Origin: Pseudomonadota bacterium
GTDB lineage: Bacteria; Pseudomonadota; Alphaproteobacteria; Rhodospirillales; Magnetospirillaceae
Assembly (NCBI GenBank): GCA_021782815.1
Contig: JAJXUO010000001.1
Span: 1-64,000 of the forward strand
Length of the DNA stretch: 64,000 bases
Direction of reading: 5' to 3'
Positions 44,950 through 53,692 of the stretch are shown piece by piece; positions within the stretch are counted from its first letter, which is position 1, and every line of letters starts with the position of its first letter. The translations under genes were made by a program, and so were the position numbers. The notes beneath the pieces are model-generated. The model worked only from the letters and a program-made list of their open reading frames with translations, did not search any database and was not told the DNA's origin.

Positions 44950-45426
44950 TTGGTCAGTGTTTTGTTCGTTTGTACCGGCAACATCTGCCGTTCGCCCACG
45001 GCGGACGGGGTGATGCGCGCGCGGGTGGCCGCCCTGGGGCTGGAGGCGGCCATCGCCGTCGATTCCGCCGGCACCCACGGCTATCACCAGGGCGAGGCGC
45101 CCGACGCCCGCAGCCAGAAAACCGCCCTGAAACACGGCGTCGATCTCTCCATGCTGACGGCGCGCAAGGTGGTGCCCGAGGATTTTCACCGCTTCGACAT
45201 CATCGCCGCCATGGATCGCGGCCATCTCGACGCGCTCACCCGCCATTGCCCGCCCGAGCGGGCCGACCGGCTGCATCTGTTCATGTCGTTCGCCCCCGCC
45301 TATGTCGGCGAGGACGAGGTGCCGGATCCTTATTACGGCGAGCACGGCTTCGAAGAGGTGTTCGCCATGATCGAGGCCGGGGTGGCCGGTCTTATCGGCC
45401 ACATCCGCCACACCTATAAGATTTAA
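44950..45426 (+). CDS. Low-molecular-weight protein-tyrosine phosphatase
   Basis: 158 aa. P-loop CTGNICRSP (C-x5-R-S) at the N-terminus and the general-acid Asp in VPDPYYG. Normal length. Starts with TTG at 44950, supported by AGGAG seven bases upstream and by the strand-beta1 sequence VSVLFVCTGN following at once. Ends in a 4-bp convergent overlap with the LysR gene. May dephosphorylate tyrosine kinases of exopolysaccharide export, or act on small arylphosphates; not decided by context. Confidence 0.93.
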   Translation: MVSVLFVCTGNICRSPTADGVMRARVAALGLEAAIAVDSAGTHGYHQGEAPDARSQKTALKHGVDLSMLTARKVVPEDFHRFDIIAAMDRGHLDALTRHCPPERADRLHLFMSFAPAYVGEDEVPDPYYGEHGFEEVFAMIEAGVAGLIGHIRHTYKI

Positions 45427-46280
45427 TCCTCGTTTTCCAGGGCCGCCACGTGGCGCAGGCCGCGCACGGCGATGCGCAGATCCTCGCTCTGATCGTCGGC
45501 CGCCGGATAGACCATATAGGCCGGACGGCGGAAATCCGGCGCGTCCTCCACCAGATGCAGGCGGCCCTCGGCCAGATAGGGCCGGGCCACCCGCATGGGA
45601 TAATAGCCGAAGCCGCCATTGGCCAGAATATGCTGCAGCCCCAGCGCCCCCAGCCCCACCGATACCGCCGGCGTGGACAGATCGGGGAAATTCTGGCTGT
45701 GGGCGGCGCGGAATTCCGGGCCCCAATCGACGAAAACATAGCCGCCGTCCCACTGCCCCATGGCGCGCGGCGTGGTGGAGACCAGCACCAGCCGTTCCTC
45801 CAGCAGCTTTTCCATCACCAGACCGGGGCGGCTTTGCGGCGAATACATCACGCCGATATCCAGCAGCCCCTCCGACAGCTGGCGCATCAACCCGTCCGAC
45901 AGCCCCACCTCGACCCGCAAGGCCACATCCGGCTTGGCCTCCCGCATCCACGGCACCCAGCGCAGCAGCATGCGGTCCCACAGCGAGAACTGGCCGCCCA
46001 CCGTCAGCACCGAGCGGAAGCCCGGCGGCAGCGCCAGCTCCTGGCGGGCCTGCTCCCACACCCGCACCATGGTGGTGGCGTAACGGCGGAACTGGGTGCC
46101 GGCGGCGGTCAGCTCGGTGCCGGCCTTGCTGCGGGCGAACAACGGCCGCCCCAGCTCATCCTCCAGCGCCTTGATGCGCATGGACACCGTGGACTGGGTA
46201 ACGCTCAGGCGTTCCGCCGCCTTGTTGAAATTCCCGGTTTCGGCGATTTCCAGGAAGGTTTTGGCCAGATCGATATTCAT
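45423..46280 (-). CDS. LysR-family transcriptional regulator
   Basis: 285 aa. N-terminal winged HTH DLAKTFLEIAETGNFNKAAERLSVTQSTVSMRIKALEDELG, followed by a type 2 periplasmic-binding-like effector domain. The HTH is close to the HdfR/LrhA type. Target genes not evident: neighbours on the left converge with it. ATG 46280 starts at the usual MNIDLA; an upstream extension to 46322 is not family-like. A 13-bp perfect inverted repeat lies 45 bp upstream. Confidence 0.9.
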   Translation of the reverse strand: MNIDLAKTFLEIAETGNFNKAAERLSVTQSTVSMRIKALEDELGRPLFARSKAGTELTAAGTQFRRYATTMVRVWEQARQELALPPGFRSVLTVGGQFSLWDRMLLRWVPWMREAKPDVALRVEVGLSDGLMRQLSEGLLDIGVMYSPQSRPGLVMEKLLEERLVLVSTTPRAMGQWDGGYVFVDWGPEFRAAHSQNFPDLSTPAVSVGLGALGLQHILANGGFGYYPMRVARPYLAEGRLHLVEDAPDFRRPAYMVYPAADDQSEDLRIAVRGLRHVAALENED

Positions 46281-46324
46281 TTTAGGGGCACGTTTCGTTG
46301 CCGCGCGACTGTTGCGGCGCAAAA

Positions 46325-46353
46325 GGTTTATTCAGCGCCCCGCTGAATAAACC
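46325..46353. promoter_or_regulatory. Perfect 13-bp inverted repeat upstream of the LysR gene
   Basis: GGTTTATTCAGCG-CCC-CGCTGAATAAACC. On the minus strand it is followed by TTTTGCG, so it could terminate the DUF3422 transcript, whose stop is about 100 bp upstream. Equally, its position before the LysR gene fits an autoregulatory site (T-N11-A spacing occurs inside it). Confidence 0.6.
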
Positions 46354-46456
46354 GATCACATCACAACATCAATAATTTTGATGGAAATTATGGCGAAATT
46401 CGGGCCGGTCAGCCGCATAAAGCGGCTTCCGGGATACGCCGCTGGCGTTCGGGACG

Positions 46457-47758
46457 TTATGGTTCGGTATGGCCCGAAACCGCCTTGCGCAGGCGGCGCA
46501 CCCCCAGGGCCACCATGATCACCACCACCGGCAGCCCGGCCAGCATCGCCACCTCGCTGTCGACGGGCAGGCCCACCGCGTGCAGGCCGCGGGCGGCATC
46601 GCCCAGCAGGGCCAGGCAGTAATAGCTGATGGCCACCACCGACAGGCCTTCCACGGTTTCCTGCAGGCGCAATTGCAGTTCGGCCCGCCGGTTCATGGAT
46701 TTCAGCAGATCGCGGTTCTTCTCTTCCAGGGCGATATCCACCCGGGTGCGCAAGAGGGCGCCGGTGCGGGCGATATGGCGCACCAGGGCGGTATGGCGCC
46801 GCGCCGTGGACTGGCAGGTTTTCATGGCCGGCTCCAGGCGGCGGTCCATGAATTCGCCGAAGGTCTGCATGCCGGCGATGCGGGTTTCTCGCAGATCCTC
46901 GATGCGCTTGCGCACCAGGGCGGCATAGGCCTCGGCCGCCGAGAAGCGGTAGCCATGCGCCGATTCCTGCTGTTCGGCCCGCGCCGCCAGGGCGCTCAGG
47001 CGTTCCAGCAGGGCGCGGTCGTCGGCATCGCCCCCCGGCTGGGCCAGGGCGGCGGTGATGTCCGACAGCACCGTGGTCATCTCGGCCAGTTCCGGCCCCA
47101 GCCGCCGCGCCACCGGAAAGGCCAGCAACGCCAGAATACGGTAGGTTTCGATCTCCAGCAGCCGCTGCGTCACCCGGCCGGCCTGACCGTGGGTCAGCCC
47201 CAGGTCGTAGACCAGGATACGGCCGAAGCCGTCGGGATGAAGCCTGAAATCGGTGAAGGCCTCGGCCCGGCCGCCCACCATGGTGCTGCCGATGATGGAA
47301 TGACCGGCGAACAGGCTGTTCAGGCAATCGGCGTCGCGGCGCACGCCGTCCAGGGCCAGATGCACCGCCGCCAGAGCCATCCCCGGCAGGGCCGCCAGCC
47401 AATCGGCGGGGCACAAATCCAGCGCGGGGGCGGCGAAGGGATCGTCGAAGGCCTCGAAGCGGTAGAAGGTATAGGTGGAAAATTCGGTATGCCCCTCCCA
47501 GCGCAGGCTGAAAGCGCCGAAATCGGCGGCGAAATGGGTGGCGCCGGCCTCGGGTGGGGCCATGCCGTAGCGGGCGCAGAGATCGGCCAGAGCCGCCAGA
47601 TCGGCCCGCGCCCCCGTTTCGCCGTGCGCCAGGGCCAGATGGCTGGCCCGCACCGGCGGCGGCAGGATGGCGAAGGGCCGGGCGTGCACCTCGTCGGCCA
47701 GGGTCCGGCGCAGAGGATGCTCGTTCAGGCGGAAACCCGCATTCACCTCGGCTGACAT
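46457..47758 (-). CDS. DUF3422 family membrane protein
   Basis: 433 aa. Starts NEHPLRRTLADEVHARPF, a hallmark of this family, continues with a soluble alpha/beta part (FYRFEAFDDPF, STMVGGRAEAFTDFRLH), a coiled-coil-rich helical section (about 230-370) and two C-terminal membrane helices (VVAISYYCLALLGDAARGL and VAMLAGLPVVVIMVALGV). It resembles CorA-like topology (long helix then two TM), which is only an analogy. Function unknown. ATG 47758 has GGAAGGGG upstream at good spacing. Confidence 0.87.
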   Translation of the reverse strand: MSAEVNAGFRLNEHPLRRTLADEVHARPFAILPPPVRASHLALAHGETGARADLAALADLCARYGMAPPEAGATHFAADFGAFSLRWEGHTEFSTYTFYRFEAFDDPFAAPALDLCPADWLAALPGMALAAVHLALDGVRRDADCLNSLFAGHSIIGSTMVGGRAEAFTDFRLHPDGFGRILVYDLGLTHGQAGRVTQRLLEIETYRILALLAFPVARRLGPELAEMTTVLSDITAALAQPGGDADDRALLERLSALAARAEQQESAHGYRFSAAEAYAALVRKRIEDLRETRIAGMQTFGEFMDRRLEPAMKTCQSTARRHTALVRHIARTGALLRTRVDIALEEKNRDLLKSMNRRAELQLRLQETVEGLSVVAISYYCLALLGDAARGLHAVGLPVDSEVAMLAGLPVVVIMVALGVRRLRKAVSGHTEP

Positions 47759-47901
47759 CGGCACCGCCCCTTCCCATATAAATTAGGCCTCGGCCCTACT
47801 ATTCACCGAGCCCGCGCCCTTGCCAACGGTTTCGGCGAAGGGGAAGATACGGCGAGCGGACAGTCCGAAGCGCCGCGCCGTCGACCACAGGGAGTTTATT
47901 C

Positions 47902-49335
47902 ATGCCCCACAGCGCCACCACCGAAGAGCTGTTTTTCCATCGCACCGGCCTGGATGGCGAACGGGTGGGCAAGATCGTGGCCAAGGCCCTGGACGGCTGC
48001 GACGACGGCGAGCTGTTTCTGGAATACCGCCAGTCGGAAAGCCTGTCGCTGGACGATGGCCGCATCAAGAGCGCCAGCTTCGACACCGCGCAAGGCTTCG
48101 GCCTGCGCGCCGTGCTGGATGAGGCCACCGGCTACGCCCATGCCAGCGACCTGAACGAGGCGGCGCTGATCCGGGCCGGCGAGGCGGTGCGGGCGGTGCA
48201 GAGCGGCCATGCCGGAAGCATGGCCACAGGCCCCTCCGGCACCAACCAGTCGCTTTACACCGATCTCAATCCGCTGCCGCTGGTGCCGTTCGAGGCCAAG
48301 GTGGCGCTTCTGGAAGAGATCAACGCCTATGCCCGCGCCAAGGATCCCCGCGTGCAGCAGGTCATGGCCTCGCTGGTGGGATCGTGGCAGGCGGTGCGCA
48401 TCGTGCGGGCCGACGGCGGCCACGCCTCCGACATCCGCCCCATGGTGCGCCTCAACGTGGCGGTGATGATGGCCGACAAGGGCCGCATGGAAAGCGGCAG
48501 CTACGGCACCGGCGGCCGCGTGCCCTACGACGGCCTGCTCGATCCCGCCACCTGGCGCGGCGCCGTGGACGAGGCGGTGCGCCAGGCCCTGGTCAATCTC
48601 GACTCGGTGCCCGCCCCGGCCGGCGACATGACCGTGGTGCTGGGGCCGGGCTGGCCCGGCGTGCTGCTGCACGAGGCCATCGGCCACGGCCTGGAAGGCG
48701 ACTTCAACCGCAAGGGCACCTCGGCCTTTTCCGGCCGCATCGGCCAGCGGGTGGCCGCTCCCGGCGTGACCGTGGTGGACGACGGCACCCTGCCCGACCG
48801 GCGCGGCTCCATCTCCATCGACGACGAGGGCACCCAGTCGGGCCGCACCGTGCTGATCGAGGACGGTATCCTCAAAGGCTATCTGTTCGACCGCCTGAAC
48901 GCCCGCCTGATGAAGGCCCGCCCCACCGGCAACGGCCGGCGCCAGAGCTACGCCCACCAGCCGCTGCCGCGCATGACCAACACCTTCATGCTGGCCGGCG
49001 ACAAGGATCCGGCGGAGATCCTGGCCTCGGTGAAGAACGGCCTTTACGCCGTCAATTTCGGCGGCGGCCAGGTGGATATCACCAACGGCAAGTTCGTGTT
49101 CTCGGCCACCGAGGCCTATCTGATCGAAAACGGCAAGGTGGGCCCGGCGGTGAAGGGCGCCACCCTGATCGGCAACGGCCCCGACGCCCTGACCCGCGTT
49201 TCCATGATCGGCAACGATCTGGAACTGGATGCCGGAGTGGGCACCTGCGGCAAGGACGGGCAGGGCGTGGCGGTGGGCGTGGGCCAGCCCACCCTGCGCC
49301 TCGACGGTCTGACCGTGGGCGGCACCGCGGTTTAA
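47902..49335 (+). CDS. tldD: Metalloprotease TldD
   Basis: 477 aa. TldD with TldE/PmbA forms a heterodimeric zinc protease active on unfolded or microcin-like peptides. The zinc motif HEAIGHGLEGD (HExxxH) is present, as are the TldD stretches FGLRAVL, DDGTLPDRRGS and GVGTCGKDGQGV at the C-terminus. GGGAGTT precedes the ATG. Divergent from DUF3422. Confidence 0.96.
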   Translation: MPHSATTEELFFHRTGLDGERVGKIVAKALDGCDDGELFLEYRQSESLSLDDGRIKSASFDTAQGFGLRAVLDEATGYAHASDLNEAALIRAGEAVRAVQSGHAGSMATGPSGTNQSLYTDLNPLPLVPFEAKVALLEEINAYARAKDPRVQQVMASLVGSWQAVRIVRADGGHASDIRPMVRLNVAVMMADKGRMESGSYGTGGRVPYDGLLDPATWRGAVDEAVRQALVNLDSVPAPAGDMTVVLGPGWPGVLLHEAIGHGLEGDFNRKGTSAFSGRIGQRVAAPGVTVVDDGTLPDRRGSISIDDEGTQSGRTVLIEDGILKGYLFDRLNARLMKARPTGNGRRQSYAHQPLPRMTNTFMLAGDKDPAEILASVKNGLYAVNFGGGQVDITNGKFVFSATEAYLIENGKVGPAVKGATLIGNGPDALTRVSMIGNDLELDAGVGTCGKDGQGVAVGVGQPTLRLDGLTVGGTAV

Positions 49336-49365
49336 AGCCCTTTCCGCCTTTGGCGCCCAGGCTTC

Positions 49366-49393
49366 AAGCGAGTCCGGCAAACCGGACTCGCTT
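49366..49393. terminator. Hairpin between tldD and the Lrp-family gene
   Basis: 12-bp perfect stem AAGCGAGTCCGG / CCGGACTCGCTT with a CAAA loop, 31 bp after the tldD stop and reaching the last codon of the convergent regulator. No long T-tract on either side. Confidence 0.6.
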
Positions 49394-49877
49394 AAGAGCG
49401 CGGCCCCGTCCGTCCGGCATGGCCGGTGGGCAGGAGCGGGCTGTCCTTCACCCGTTCCATGGAAATGTAGGCCGAAACGTCGAACAGCTCGATGCGCGAC
49501 ACCAGCTGCTTATAGATCACGTCGTAATGCTCCACCGTGGGCAGCACGATCTTGGCGATATAGTCGGCGTTGCCGGTCAGGCGGTGCACCTCGACGATTT
49601 CGGGGATATCGCCCACCGCCCGGCGGAATTTTTCCAGCCAGTCCATGCTGTGGCGGCCGCTGCGGATCAGGGCGAACACCGTGGTGGGCAGACCGGCCTT
49701 GTCACGGTCGAGCACCGCCACCTCGCGGGCGATGAGCCCGCCCTCCTTCAGGCGCTGAATGCGGCGGGCGCAGGCCGACACCGAAAGATGCACCTCGCCC
49801 GCCAGATCGGCGAGGGGGCGGGCGCAGTCCGCCTGCAGCAGCGCCAGCAGCCTGCGGTCGCGATCATCCAGAAGCAT
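49392..49877 (-). CDS. Lrp/AsnC-family transcriptional regulator
   Basis: 161 aa. N-terminal HTH (DDRDRRLLALLQADCARPLADLAGEVHLSVSACARRIQRL) and C-terminal RAM/AsnC effector domain (VEVHRLTGNADYIAKIVL). Probably controls the divergent racemase gene, since the 140-bp region between them has several TGCGCA/TTGCGCAA-like dyads (49895-49940, 49965). ATG 49877 has AAAGGAACC upstream; an upstream extension to 49925 is unlikely. Confidence 0.93.
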   Translation of the reverse strand: MLLDDRDRRLLALLQADCARPLADLAGEVHLSVSACARRIQRLKEGGLIAREVAVLDRDKAGLPTTVFALIRSGRHSMDWLEKFRRAVGDIPEIVEVHRLTGNADYIAKIVLPTVEHYDVIYKQLVSRIELFDVSAYISMERVKDSPLLPTGHAGRTGPRS

Positions 49878-50019
49878 TGCCGGTTCCTTTGCGCATAATC
49901 CGCATATCATGCGAAATTTTTGCAAAGTTTCGCAAGAGGCCGCCTGATAACCGCTGCCTTTTGCGCAAATCTCCGGCCATCATCATCCCGGTTTTCAGAT
50001 ATTTGCGGAGCATCGCGTC

Positions 50020-50709
50020 ATGAAGCGTATCGGCCTGATCGGCGGCATGAGCTGGGAAAGCACGGCCGTTTACTACCGCCTGATCAATCAGGCGGTACGG
50101 CAGCGGCGGGGCGGCCTGGAATCGGCGGATCTGCTGCTGCATTCGGTGAATTTCGCCGAAATCGTCGCCTGCCAGACGGCGGGGCGCTGGGATCGGGCCG
50201 CCGATCTGCTGGCGGCCAGCGCCCGCCGCCTGGAACAGGCCGGGGCCGACATGGTGCTGATCTGCACCAACACCATGCATCTGGTGGCCGACACCGTGGC
50301 GGCGGCGCTGTCGGTGCCGCTGCTCAACATCATCGATGAAACCGCCGCCGCCGTGCGCCGGTCCGGCTGCGCCCAGCCGCTGCTGCTGGCCACCCGCTAC
50401 ACCATGGAACAGGGTTTCTACGGCGAGCGCATGGCCCGCCAGGGCCTGGAGCCCCGCATTCCCGCCGCCGCCGACCGCCAGCGCATGCACGACATCATCT
50501 TCCAGGAACTGTGCCACGGCGTGGTGCGCGAAGAGTCGCGGCGGGCGGTGCTCGACATCATCGCCCGCCACCGCGCCGGCGGCGCCGATTCGGTGATCCT
50601 CGGCTGCACGGAGATCTGCCTGCTGATCGACGCGGGACTGCTGGATTGCCCGCTGTTCGATTCCACCGCCCTGCATGCCGAGGCCGCCGTGGCCTTCGCC
50701 CTGGCCTGA
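50020..50709 (+). CDS. Aspartate/glutamate racemase family protein
   Basis: 229 aa, YgeA type. Starts RIGLIGGMSWESTAVYY, has the two catalytic cysteines in CTNTMH and GCTEI, and the family stretch MHDIIFQELCHG. Interconverts D/L amino acids without cofactor; exact substrate not readable. Divergent from an Lrp/AsnC regulator, which fits amino-acid-responsive control. Confidence 0.92.
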   Translation: MKRIGLIGGMSWESTAVYYRLINQAVRQRRGGLESADLLLHSVNFAEIVACQTAGRWDRAADLLAASARRLEQAGADMVLICTNTMHLVADTVAAALSVPLLNIIDETAAAVRRSGCAQPLLLATRYTMEQGFYGERMARQGLEPRIPAAADRQRMHDIIFQELCHGVVREESRRAVLDIIARHRAGGADSVILGCTEICLLIDAGLLDCPLFDSTALHAEAAVAFALA

Positions 50710-50715
50710 ACCGCT

Positions 50716-51609
50716 TCAGGCCGGGGACCGCAGCGCCGCCAGATCGGCCAGCAACCCCGGCCCCGACGGCGACCAGCCCAGGCGCGCCCGCGTCCGGGCG
50801 CTGGAGGCCGGCATATCCAGCCCGGCGAACAGGGCCAGCCAGCCGAACGCCGTTTGAGCGGCCTCGGCGGAGAGGGACCGCGCCGGCAACCCCAGGCGAC
50901 GCCCGAGGGTTTCGGCGATGGCCCGCAACGGCACTCCTTCCTCGGCCACCGCATGATATCTGGCGCCCGGCCGCGCCGCCTCGACCGCCAGCCGGTAAAG
51001 CCGGGCCACGTCGAGGCGATGCGCCGCCGGCCAGCGGTTGCCGCCGTCGCCCACATAAACACAGGCGCCAAAGGCGCGGTACTGTTCGATCAGGGGGGTG
51101 ATCAGTCCCTGGCGCACGGGATCGTGCACCTGGGGCAGGCGCACCACCGAGACATTGACGCCCCGCCCGGCCAGGGCGGCGGCGGCTTCCTCGGAGGCGG
51201 CGCGGGGATGGACGGCGGCGCCGACCACGGCATTCTCCTCCAACGCCGCCTCGCCGGGAACGCTGTTGGCGATGGCGGTGCCCGAGGTCACGATCAGCGG
51301 GCGGTCGCTGCCGGCCAGCGCCTCGCCGAGGATGTGCACGACGCGGCGGTCATCCTCGCAATTGGCCACGAAGCGGGAAAAATCATGGTTGAAGGCCAGA
51401 TGCAGCACGCCATCGGCGCGGGCGGCGGCGCTGCGCAGGCTGTCGGCATCCTCGAGCCTGCCGCGATGCACCTCGGCGCCGCTGGCGGCCAGAGCCGCCG
51501 CCTTGGCGTCGTTGCGGCACAGGCCGATCACCTGATGCCCGGCGGCGATCAATTCCGCCACCACGGCCGATCCGATATGGCCGGTGGCGCCCGTTACAAA
51601 ATATCGCAT
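50716..51609 (-). CDS. NAD(P)-binding SDR, atypical epimerase type
   Basis: 297 aa. Glycine-rich MRYFVTGATGHIGSAVV at the start, NADP-preferring CRND after strand 2, HLAFNHDF, IVTSGTAIA, and a late substrate domain. ATG 51609 has AAGGATC upstream. Divergently paired with an XRE-MmyB regulator, a common arrangement in which the regulator represses the dehydrogenase. Substrate unknown. Confidence 0.9.
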   Translation of the reverse strand: MRYFVTGATGHIGSAVVAELIAAGHQVIGLCRNDAKAAALAASGAEVHRGRLEDADSLRSAAARADGVLHLAFNHDFSRFVANCEDDRRVVHILGEALAGSDRPLIVTSGTAIANSVPGEAALEENAVVGAAVHPRAASEEAAAALAGRGVNVSVVRLPQVHDPVRQGLITPLIEQYRAFGACVYVGDGGNRWPAAHRLDVARLYRLAVEAARPGARYHAVAEEGVPLRAIAETLGRRLGLPARSLSAEAAQTAFGWLALFAGLDMPASSARTRARLGWSPSGPGLLADLAALRSPA

Positions 51610-51656
51610 GATCCTTGTCTCCGGAAAGGAAGCGGAAGACAAGCCTGGACGGGTAT

Positions 51657-51692
51657 TTTATCCTGGTAAATACGTGACTTTATCATAGTAAA
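51657..51692. promoter_or_regulatory. Paired operator sites between SDR and XRE genes
   Basis: Two direct copies of a near-palindrome, TTTATCCTGGTAAA (51657-51670) and TTTATCATAGTAAA (51679-51692), 22 bp apart (two helical turns), in an AT-rich pocket of the 95-bp divergent intergenic region. Likely binding sites of the adjacent XRE regulator. Confidence 0.65.
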
Positions 51693-51704
51693 AGAGCTAC
51701 CAGG

Positions 51705-52538
51705 ATGCCGGCCTCTTCCGGAAGCGCTCCCTCGCTTGGCGCCTATTTACGCGACCGGCGCCAAAAGCTGGACCCCCTTGCCCTGGGCTTTCCGCCAGGG
51801 CGCCGCCGCACCCCCGGCCTGCGCCGCGAGGAGGTGGCCGCCCGCGCCCATATCAGCCCCACCTGGTACACCTGGCTGGAACAGGGCCGGGGCGGAGCGC
51901 CATCGGCCGAGGTGCTGGACCGCATCGCCAAGGCCCTGCTGCTGACCGATCTCGAACGCGAACATCTGTTTCTGCTGGGGCTGGGCCACCCGCCCGAGGC
52001 CCGCTACCGGGGCGGCGACGGCGTCAGTCCCCGCCTGCAACGGGTGCTGACGGCGCTGGACCCCAGCCCCGCCCTGATCCGCACCGCCACCTGGGACGTG
52101 GTGGCCTGGAACCGCGCCGCCACGGTGATGCTGATGGATTACGGCGCCCTGCCGCCGCAACAGCGCAACATTCTCCGCTTTTTCTTTCTCGATCCGCGCG
52201 CCCGCGCCAGCCAGCACGACTGGGACGGCGTGGCCCGGGTGATCCTGGGGGCCTTCCGCGTCGACGCGGCCCGGGCCGGCGCCACCGCCGAGGCCGCGGC
52301 GCTGGTGGCCGAGCTCTGCGGCCAGAGCCCCGCCTTCAAGGCGCTGTGGGAGGACCACGAGGTCAGCCCCTGGCGCCATGAGGGGGTCAAACAGCTGCGC
52401 CATCCGCGCCTCGGCCCTCTGGCCTTCGAATATTCGGCCTTCGCCGTCGACGGCCGCACCGATCTCACCATGGTGGTCTACAACCCCGCCACCCCGGACG
52501 ACGCCGACAGGATCGCCCGGGCCCTGGCGGAGGGATGA
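51705..52538 (+). CDS. XRE-type regulator with MmyB-like ligand domain
   Basis: 277 aa. HTH at about 35-75 (TPGLRREEVAARAHISPTWYTWLEQGR), then an MmyB-type PAS-like domain (LIRTATWDVVAWNRAATVMLMDY, RFFFLDPRAR, VKQLRHPRLGPLAFEYSAF), known in related proteins to bind fatty-acid-like ligands. Divergent from the SDR gene with two operator-like repeats between. Ribosome site is weak (CCAGG). Confidence 0.92.
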   Translation: MPASSGSAPSLGAYLRDRRQKLDPLALGFPPGRRRTPGLRREEVAARAHISPTWYTWLEQGRGGAPSAEVLDRIAKALLLTDLEREHLFLLGLGHPPEARYRGGDGVSPRLQRVLTALDPSPALIRTATWDVVAWNRAATVMLMDYGALPPQQRNILRFFFLDPRARASQHDWDGVARVILGAFRVDAARAGATAEAAALVAELCGQSPAFKALWEDHEVSPWRHEGVKQLRHPRLGPLAFEYSAFAVDGRTDLTMVVYNPATPDDADRIARALAEG

Positions 52539-52552
52539 GCCGCGCCCCCTGT

Positions 52553-52789
52553 TTATGGCGCCATGGTCTTGTGGGGCATGGTCCCGCCGGTCATATCCTT
52601 CTTCATCATGCCCTTCCTGGCCATGGTCTTGTGGGGCATGGTCTTGTGGGTCATGGGCGTCTTGCTCATGGCGCCCTGGGTCATGCTGCCCTGGGTCATG
52701 GCGGTTCCCGGCCCGGCATCGGCGGCCAGGGCGGCGCTAGCGGCCAGGGCCAGGCCGAGGGACAGGGCGGAAACGGTGATGATCTTCAT
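52553..52789 (-). CDS. Secreted Met-rich MXKDX-type pentapeptide repeat protein
   Basis: 78 aa. Sec signal peptide MKIITVSALSLGLALAASAALA, cleaved around residue 22 or 23. The mature part has Met at 31, 36, 41, 46, 51, 56, 61, 66, 71 and 76, exactly every fifth residue, plus Met62: 11 Met in about 56 residues, with Thr, Lys and His filling between and no Cys or Trp. This is the MXKDX pentapeptide pattern. Related Met-rich periplasmic peptides (MrpX of Azospira) absorb hypochlorite and are repaired by methionine sulfoxide reductase. AAGGAGG precedes the ATG. Divergent from a two-component system, with msrB and dipZ just beyond. Earlier part of the coding DNA has a 23-bp exact repeat with 60-bp period. 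Confidence 0.85.
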   Translation of the reverse strand: MKIITVSALSLGLALAASAALAADAGPGTAMTQGSMTQGAMSKTPMTHKTMPHKTMARKGMMKKDMTGGTMPHKTMAP

Positions 52790-52963
52790 GGAAAGCCTCC
52801 TTCTGATGACCTGAGGACAGGGACAGGCGGCGCCTGTTCGTCCCATTGGCCAGCGTCGGCGCGGCGGCGTCGCGGAGTCCTCACCGGGGCTTAAACAATT
52901 CGTGATTTCTGGCGCAGCGGAAAATGAGGGACAATGATCGCCCCTGTCCCGGAAGGACCGCCG

Positions 52964-53692
52964 ATGGAACGCAGCAGACGTGTCCTGATCGTCGAGGATG
53001 ATGCCCAGATCGCCGCGCTGCTGCGGCTGCATCTGACCGACGAATCCTACGCGGTGGAACATGCCGCCGACGGCCCGGCCGGGCTGCGCCTGTTGGAAAG
53101 CGGGGCCTGGGATCTGCTGGTGCTGGATCTGATGCTGCCCGGCCTGGACGGGTTGGAGCTGTGCAAGCGGGCGCGCGCCCTGCCGCGCTATGTGCCCATC
53201 ATCATCATCAGCGCCCGCTCCAGCGAGGTGCAGCGCATCCTCGGCCTGGAACTGGGCGCCGACGATTATCTGGCCAAGCCCTTTTCCATGCTGGAACTGG
53301 TGGCCCGCGCCAAGGCCCTGCTGCGCCGCGCCGACGCCCTGGCCCATAATGCCCGCCTCGACGCCGGACTGCTGGACCGCCACGGCCTGATCCTGGACCC
53401 GCTGGCCCGCACCGCCCGGCTGAACGGCCGATCCCTCGACCTTACCCCGCGCGAGTTCGATCTGCTGGCCTTCTTCGCCCGCCATCCCGAACGGGTGTTC
53501 TCGCGCCTGCACTTGCTCAACGAGGTCTGGGGCTACAGCCACGACGGCTACGAACATACCGTCAACACCCACATCAACCGTCTGCGCGCCAAGATCGAGG
53601 CCGATCCGGCGGCGCCCACCCGCCTGCTCACCGTCTGGGGGCGCGGCTACAAATTCGCCGATCCGCCCGAAGGCGGCGGGGAGGCGCCATGA
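52964..53692 (+). CDS. OmpR-family response regulator
   Basis: 242 aa. Receiver domain with acidic pocket VEDD, phospho-Asp in LVLDLMLPG, Thr/Ser switch position IISARSS and Lys in YLAKPFS; C-terminal winged helix (LTPREFDLLAFFARHPERVFSR, TVNTHINRLRAKIE, VWGRGYKF). ATG 52964 with GAAGGA upstream gives a normal N-terminus; an ATG at 52934 (GAGGG upstream) is the alternative. Stop overlaps the kinase start. Confidence 0.94.
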   Translation: MERSRRVLIVEDDAQIAALLRLHLTDESYAVEHAADGPAGLRLLESGAWDLLVLDLMLPGLDGLELCKRARALPRYVPIIIISARSSEVQRILGLELGADDYLAKPFSMLELVARAKALLRRADALAHNARLDAGLLDRHGLILDPLARTARLNGRSLDLTPREFDLLAFFARHPERVFSRLHLLNEVWGYSHDGYEHTVNTHINRLRAKIEADPAAPTRLLTVWGRGYKFADPPEGGGEAP

